64,000 nt of DNA. It comes from Puccinia triticina (Eukaryota > Basidiomycota > Pucciniomycetes > Pucciniales > Pucciniaceae). A program made the position numbers and the translations under genes. Within the stretch, counting starts at the first letter, position 1, and each line of letters opens with the position of its first letter. The notes beneath the pieces are model-generated. The model had not been told where the DNA came from and made no database searches. It worked only from the letters and a program-made list of their open reading frames with translations. Shown here one piece after another: positions 60,796 to 64,000 of this stretch. The stretch covers positions 4,402,001 to 4,466,000 of the forward strand of contig NC_070562.1 in NCBI RefSeq assembly GCF_026914185.1, in the 5' to 3' direction.

Positions 60796-61079
60796 TAATG
60801 GGTTCAACTCCCATAGGACACATAATATTTTATGGAGTTTCACATAATGTCCGCATTCTCTCCCATACTCACACACCCCGGGCAAATTGGGGTCATGAGA
60901 GCTGTACAGGTTGCATGGTCCTGTATGATGTCAGGTCATGCATAGAGATGGCTCTGTCACACCCGGGTACCCGCGGCCTGTTTTGACTGGATCCTGACAT
61001 CCGCACTTGTTGGCGGGTACCCGCCGGCCTGGGCGGGTACCTGCGGATACCCGCCCCTTGAAACTCATCTTGGCGACCG

Positions 61080-61870
61080 GAAGGGACTCCCTTCGGTCAA
61101 AGAGGGATGACCTCAGCGACCAGAAGGAAGCCGTTCTGGTTGCAATAAGACCTCTGCAACCAGGAGGTTTCCTTCTGGTTGCAATAAGACCTCTGAGACC
61201 AGGAGGTTTCCTTCTGGTTGTCAAGGTAAATTTGACGACCAGGAGGTTTCCTTCTGGTTGCGGAGGTAACTTCAGCAACCAGGAGGTTTCCTTCTGGTTG
61301 CCAAGGTAAATTCAGCAACCAGGAGGCTGTCTTCTGGTTGCCAAGGTAGCTTCAGCAACCATGAGGTTAACTTCTGGTTGCCAAGGTAAATTCAGCAACC
61401 AGGAGGCTGTCTTCTGGTTGCCAAGGTAGCTTCAGCGACCAAGGTTAACTTCTGGTCGCCAAGGTAACCTCGGCAACCAAGAGGTTGCCTTCTGGTTGGC
61501 GAGGTAACCTCTGCAACCAGGAGGTTACCCCCTGGTTGCGCGCTGAGGTTATTTAACCTCTGCAACCAGGAGGTTACCTGCTGGTTGCGTGCTGAGGTTA
61601 TTAAACCTCTGCGACCAGGACCATTTCCTCTTGGTTGCCAAGGTTTTACAACCTTCATGACCAAGATAGTATCCTCCTGGTCGCCAAGGTTTTGTAACCT
61701 CTGCAACTGGGAGGATTTTTTCCTTCTGGTCGCCAAGATACAGCCCCGGTGACCGGAAGGAATCCCTCCTGGCCAATGAGGTTGTGTGTCCTTGGCGACC
61801 AGGTGGGTTTTTCTGGCTGCCAAGGCTGTAAAACCTTGGCAACCGGAAGGGATCAGGCCTTCTGGTTGAA
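61080..61870. repeat. tandem array of CAACCAGGAGG / CCTTCTGGTTG units
   Basis: More than a dozen imperfect palindromic units of about 55-60 bp with AAGGTAAATTCAG spacers. Open frames across it reflect the repeat, not a gene. Confidence 0.85.
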
Positions 61871-62039
61871 GCGGTGGGCGGGTGCGGGCGGGTGTGGGTT
61901 GAATTATCCAGGTACCCGCCCACTTTTTCCCGGGATCTCTGACATCCGCACCCGCTGGCGGGTACCCGCCAGCCGTGGCAGGTACCTGCCAACGGATAGC
62001 AGGTACCCGCAATGGGTTTGCCAGGGCAGGACCCCGGAA

Positions 62040-62391
62040 AGCCCCGACCAAGCCAACATATGTAAATTCCGGGTTGTGGATACGTGGGGAAATTGGGTTT
62101 CTCACAATTAGACCCGGTTTAGATACGGTGTACATAAGGAGGATTTTGAACAATAAAGGCCTAAAGGGAACAATTGGGCAAAAAAAAAAACCTTTTTTGG
62201 GTGTGAATTGAACCCAAGACCCAAATATTTGGTTTTGGTTTCTAGGAAATGCCAAAAAGATACCGACAACCTCAGGATCATCTTGGGACAAAAATTCAAT
62301 TTGGATACGTTTCTGCTGAATTACATCAGGAGCATTTTGCAAAAAAAATGTCCCCCGGATACATGTGACATATGTTGGCTTGGTAGGGGCT
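62040..62391. mobile_element. MITE nested in the hAT element
   Basis: AGCCCCGACCAAGCC... at the left mirrors ...GGCTTGGTAGGGGCT at the right (23 bp, one mismatch). It contains GGGTTCAATTC on the minus strand, a B-box-like word. Confidence 0.65.
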
Positions 62392-62677
62392 CTCCCAGGC
62401 CATCTCTAGTCATGCAGGTCCTGTCACATATACATGACAAGCTGTCCGGATCATGACATGCAGCTCACATCTCCAACATGTCACATGCACAGTGACTGTG
62501 CAGAGGCTTTCACAGACCTGTCAGCTACAGTTCACATACATGAAAGCCAGTCCTGCAAATGATGCATGACACAGGGCGCGGGAATTTTTTATGTGACATG
62601 CAGGACTGTGCAACCTGTAGGCCTGTCATGAGATCAGCCCATCTACCACATACTAGACTGTACCAGATTCGTTCATA

Positions 62678-63039
62678 CAGCCATGTTAGAAAAGCTTGCC
62701 AGCTCGTGTGGCTGAAACAATTTCAGCATTTCAGCCACAGGCCTGTACAGCTTCACTGTACAGACAGACAAAACCCGTTCGGGCAGCCGGTTTTGCTTGA
62801 CATGGGTGCCGGGCCGGGCGAGGGGCGAGGGAGGCAGGGGCGGCGAAGGGCCGGATCGAAGTAAAATCGCTCCAGGAATCCAATGGTGGGGCCCTCAAGG
62901 CCCCAAAGTGGAAAACAAAGAAACTAGGTTTTTTCTTCCAATGGCATTCCTGACATACAGGAGCCATACAGGCTTTGAGGCTGAAATCAGCAGCCCAAAA
63001 GTTGGGCCTGCCCAAAAGCAAGCTTTTCTAACATGGCTG
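62678..63039. mobile_element. mariner-like MITE upstream of the P-loop gene
   Basis: CAGCCATGTTAGAAAAGC and its inverse at the ends, flanked by TA (62676-62677 and 63040-63041). Ends 28 bp before the ATG of the gene at 63068, so it may supply part of its promoter or leader. Confidence 0.7.
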
Positions 63040-63067
63040 TACCCAAGACTCGCGCTCCTTGAAGGAC

Positions 63068-64000
63068 ATGACCGACCATGAGAGTCGAGCCAAGAAGTCA
63101 ACCACCTCTGATCCACTCTCAGAATCCGACGGGCTTGAGGAAAGGGCCAGACTTCTTCATCCGTCCGACGACAGTTATGACGAGTTTTACAAATTTGCCA
63201 AGGAGACGAACGGCACGTAATACTTTGACTTTCTACAACTGCTTTACTGTGCAGATGCTGATGTGAAATTGTTCCGGTTCTACAGATGACCTCGCCGCTA
63301 AGTTTCTGGACATGCTTGAGGAACTTTTCAACACTCTGAACTTATCGCCAGATGACTACCGCCGTCGACTGCTGATCGACTTCGCTGTCGGCAAATGGCC
63401 CGCCCCATGGGAATACATCATTGCAACGTTTCATGTCGGGGGTAACGTCGAAGGAAGAAGAGCTCAGCGAGTTTTCTTTCATCTGACGAAAGAAAATTCG
63501 CTGAGCTCTTCTTCCTTCGACGTTACCCCGATTTCTTCCATGAAGAGCAAATAGATCTGGAAGCAAGACTCCAATCGCTCGGAAAGTCTTTGGCCTCAGG
63601 TCGATCTTTCTTGGAAGAAAAAAAAAACCAAACTCATATTTTGAGACCCGATATCATTTCAAAAGGCTACAACTCAGCGTATATTGGACACGACGACATT
63701 GTCACTCCAACCTTGAATACTCTAAAGAAGTATGCCTCACTTTGGCAATCACATGAATATTTTGCACCCTACACATGCCTCATCGGTCCGACCATGATTG
63801 GCAAAAGTCGCTTGCTGAAAGAATTGGCCGAGGAAGTCTGTGTTGTGTCTATCTGCCTCCGCGACAAGGACTCTAGCGGTGAACCGCCTCGATCTCTCCA
63901 TGCAGACGAGATGCTCCCAAAGTCATCGGCTGATTACACGAAATATTATGTTAAACTCATCGCAGCCATCTTATCGGTCACCGTCCGATTTTTCGATTCC
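63068..64000 (+). CDS. P-loop ATPase-like protein, partial (5' end)
   Basis: Runs off the right edge. N-terminus from ATG 63068 is Ser/Glu-rich (LSESDGLEERARLLHPSDD), then exon 2 begins about 63286 (DDLAAKFLDMLEELFNTL, PDDYRRRLLIDFAVGKWPAP). Further on, LIGPTMIGKSRLLKELAEEV (about 63782-63840) is a Walker A motif, followed by a core strand CVVSICLRD, typical of large fungal P-loop NTPases of uncertain role, some linked to crinkler-like proteins. Two anomalies: the first intron donor needed for phase appears to be GC (GCACGT at about 63216), and an inverted duplication at 63439-63529 shifts the frame. The gene may be damaged or the palindrome may lie in an unrecognised intron. Confidence 0.6.
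63439..63529. repeat. near-perfect palindrome in the P-loop gene
   Basis: Two 41-bp arms (63439-63479 and 63489-63529) with one mismatch around a 9-bp loop. The right arm reads as protein-like sequence (FAELFFLRRYPDFFHEEQ) in the downstream frame, whereas the left arm is its inverse and does not. Confidence 0.9.

Larger units (their letters stand above)
58999..60820 (+). ncRNA. tRNA-like sequence split by nested transposons
   Basis: 5' part 58999-59050 (GTCCTTG; D stem GTAC/GTAC; GTGGTTAGTACAC) and 3' part 60796-60820 (T stem ATGGG/CCCAT with loop TTCAACT, then AGGAC pairing with the first five bases). Between them are a MITE and a hAT element. Joined in mind, the two parts have the expected tRNA order, though the anticodon arm is imprecise. 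Confidence 0.5.
60943..62408. mobile_element. hAT non-autonomous element with palindromic array
   Basis: TAGAGATGGCTCTGTCACAC at the left, GGCCATCTCTA at the right, exact 8-bp flanks gtcatgca (60935-60942 and 62409-62416). GGGTACCCGC-type motifs lie inside both ends (60965-61055 and 61910-62010). Interior: a palindromic array (61080-61870) and a nested MITE (62040-62391). Related to 59052-60633 by ends but with a different array sequence. Confidence 0.88.

Noticed and set aside
61392..62342. A long minus-strand protein
   Set aside because: It spans the tandem palindromic array and hAT subterminal repeats, with no recognisable domain.

Overview
The window looks like a slice of a large, transposon-swollen basidiomycete genome. 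Genes carry many short GT-AG introns, host-type fungal housekeeping genes sit between long repeat tracts, and retrotransposon, hAT, CACTA-like and mariner-like sequences are nested in one another. The style fits a rust fungus (Pucciniales), but that placement is inference from gene and repeat style, not from a search.

Layout. 0.4-4.5 kb: a ten-exon RNA14/CstF-77 gene. 4.8-12.7 kb: nested elements, including a 4.9-kb hAT-like transposon with a decayed transposase. 13.1-15.2 kb (minus): an alpha/beta hydrolase (epoxide-hydrolase-like) gene with one frameshift. 15.2-22 kb: MITEs and unassigned DNA. 22-30 kb: a mariner-like transposase broken by a 7-bp-TSD element that is itself broken by a Copia retrotransposon. 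30-38 kb: hAT MITEs, a 3.6-kb CACTA-like element and a miniature LTR retrotransposon (TRIM) whose LTRs carry a tRNA-like Pol III promoter module. 39-43 kb: fragments of serine dehydratase and a cation-efflux transporter, then an inositol polyphosphate multikinase gene with an in-frame stop. 46-54 kb: the best gene island, with the intact hydrolase paralogue (minus), V-ATPase subunit F (minus) and a divergent 1,582-residue coiled-coil/low-complexity gene (plus). 55-63 kb: more nested elements. 63.07 kb to the end: the 5' part of a P-loop ATPase gene.

Main results. (1) Nine elements share CAACGGTGGG-type terminal inverted repeats and 7-bp target duplications, and the largest encodes a hAT-type transposase, giving a candidate driver for the family. 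(2) The two hydrolase paralogues share a 13-exon structure with conserved 8-nt and 13-nt microexons, and two introns use GT in one copy but GC in the other. (3) The TRIM carries intact A-box and B-box motifs in its 5' LTR. (4) Premature stops in the Copia and hAT reading frames look like C-to-T changes.

The functional genes seen cover mRNA 3'-end processing (RNA14), vacuolar acidification (V-ATPase F), inositol phosphate signalling (probably decayed) and xenobiotic or lipid-epoxide hydrolysis. They do not form one pathway; the window is organised by transposon insertion history.
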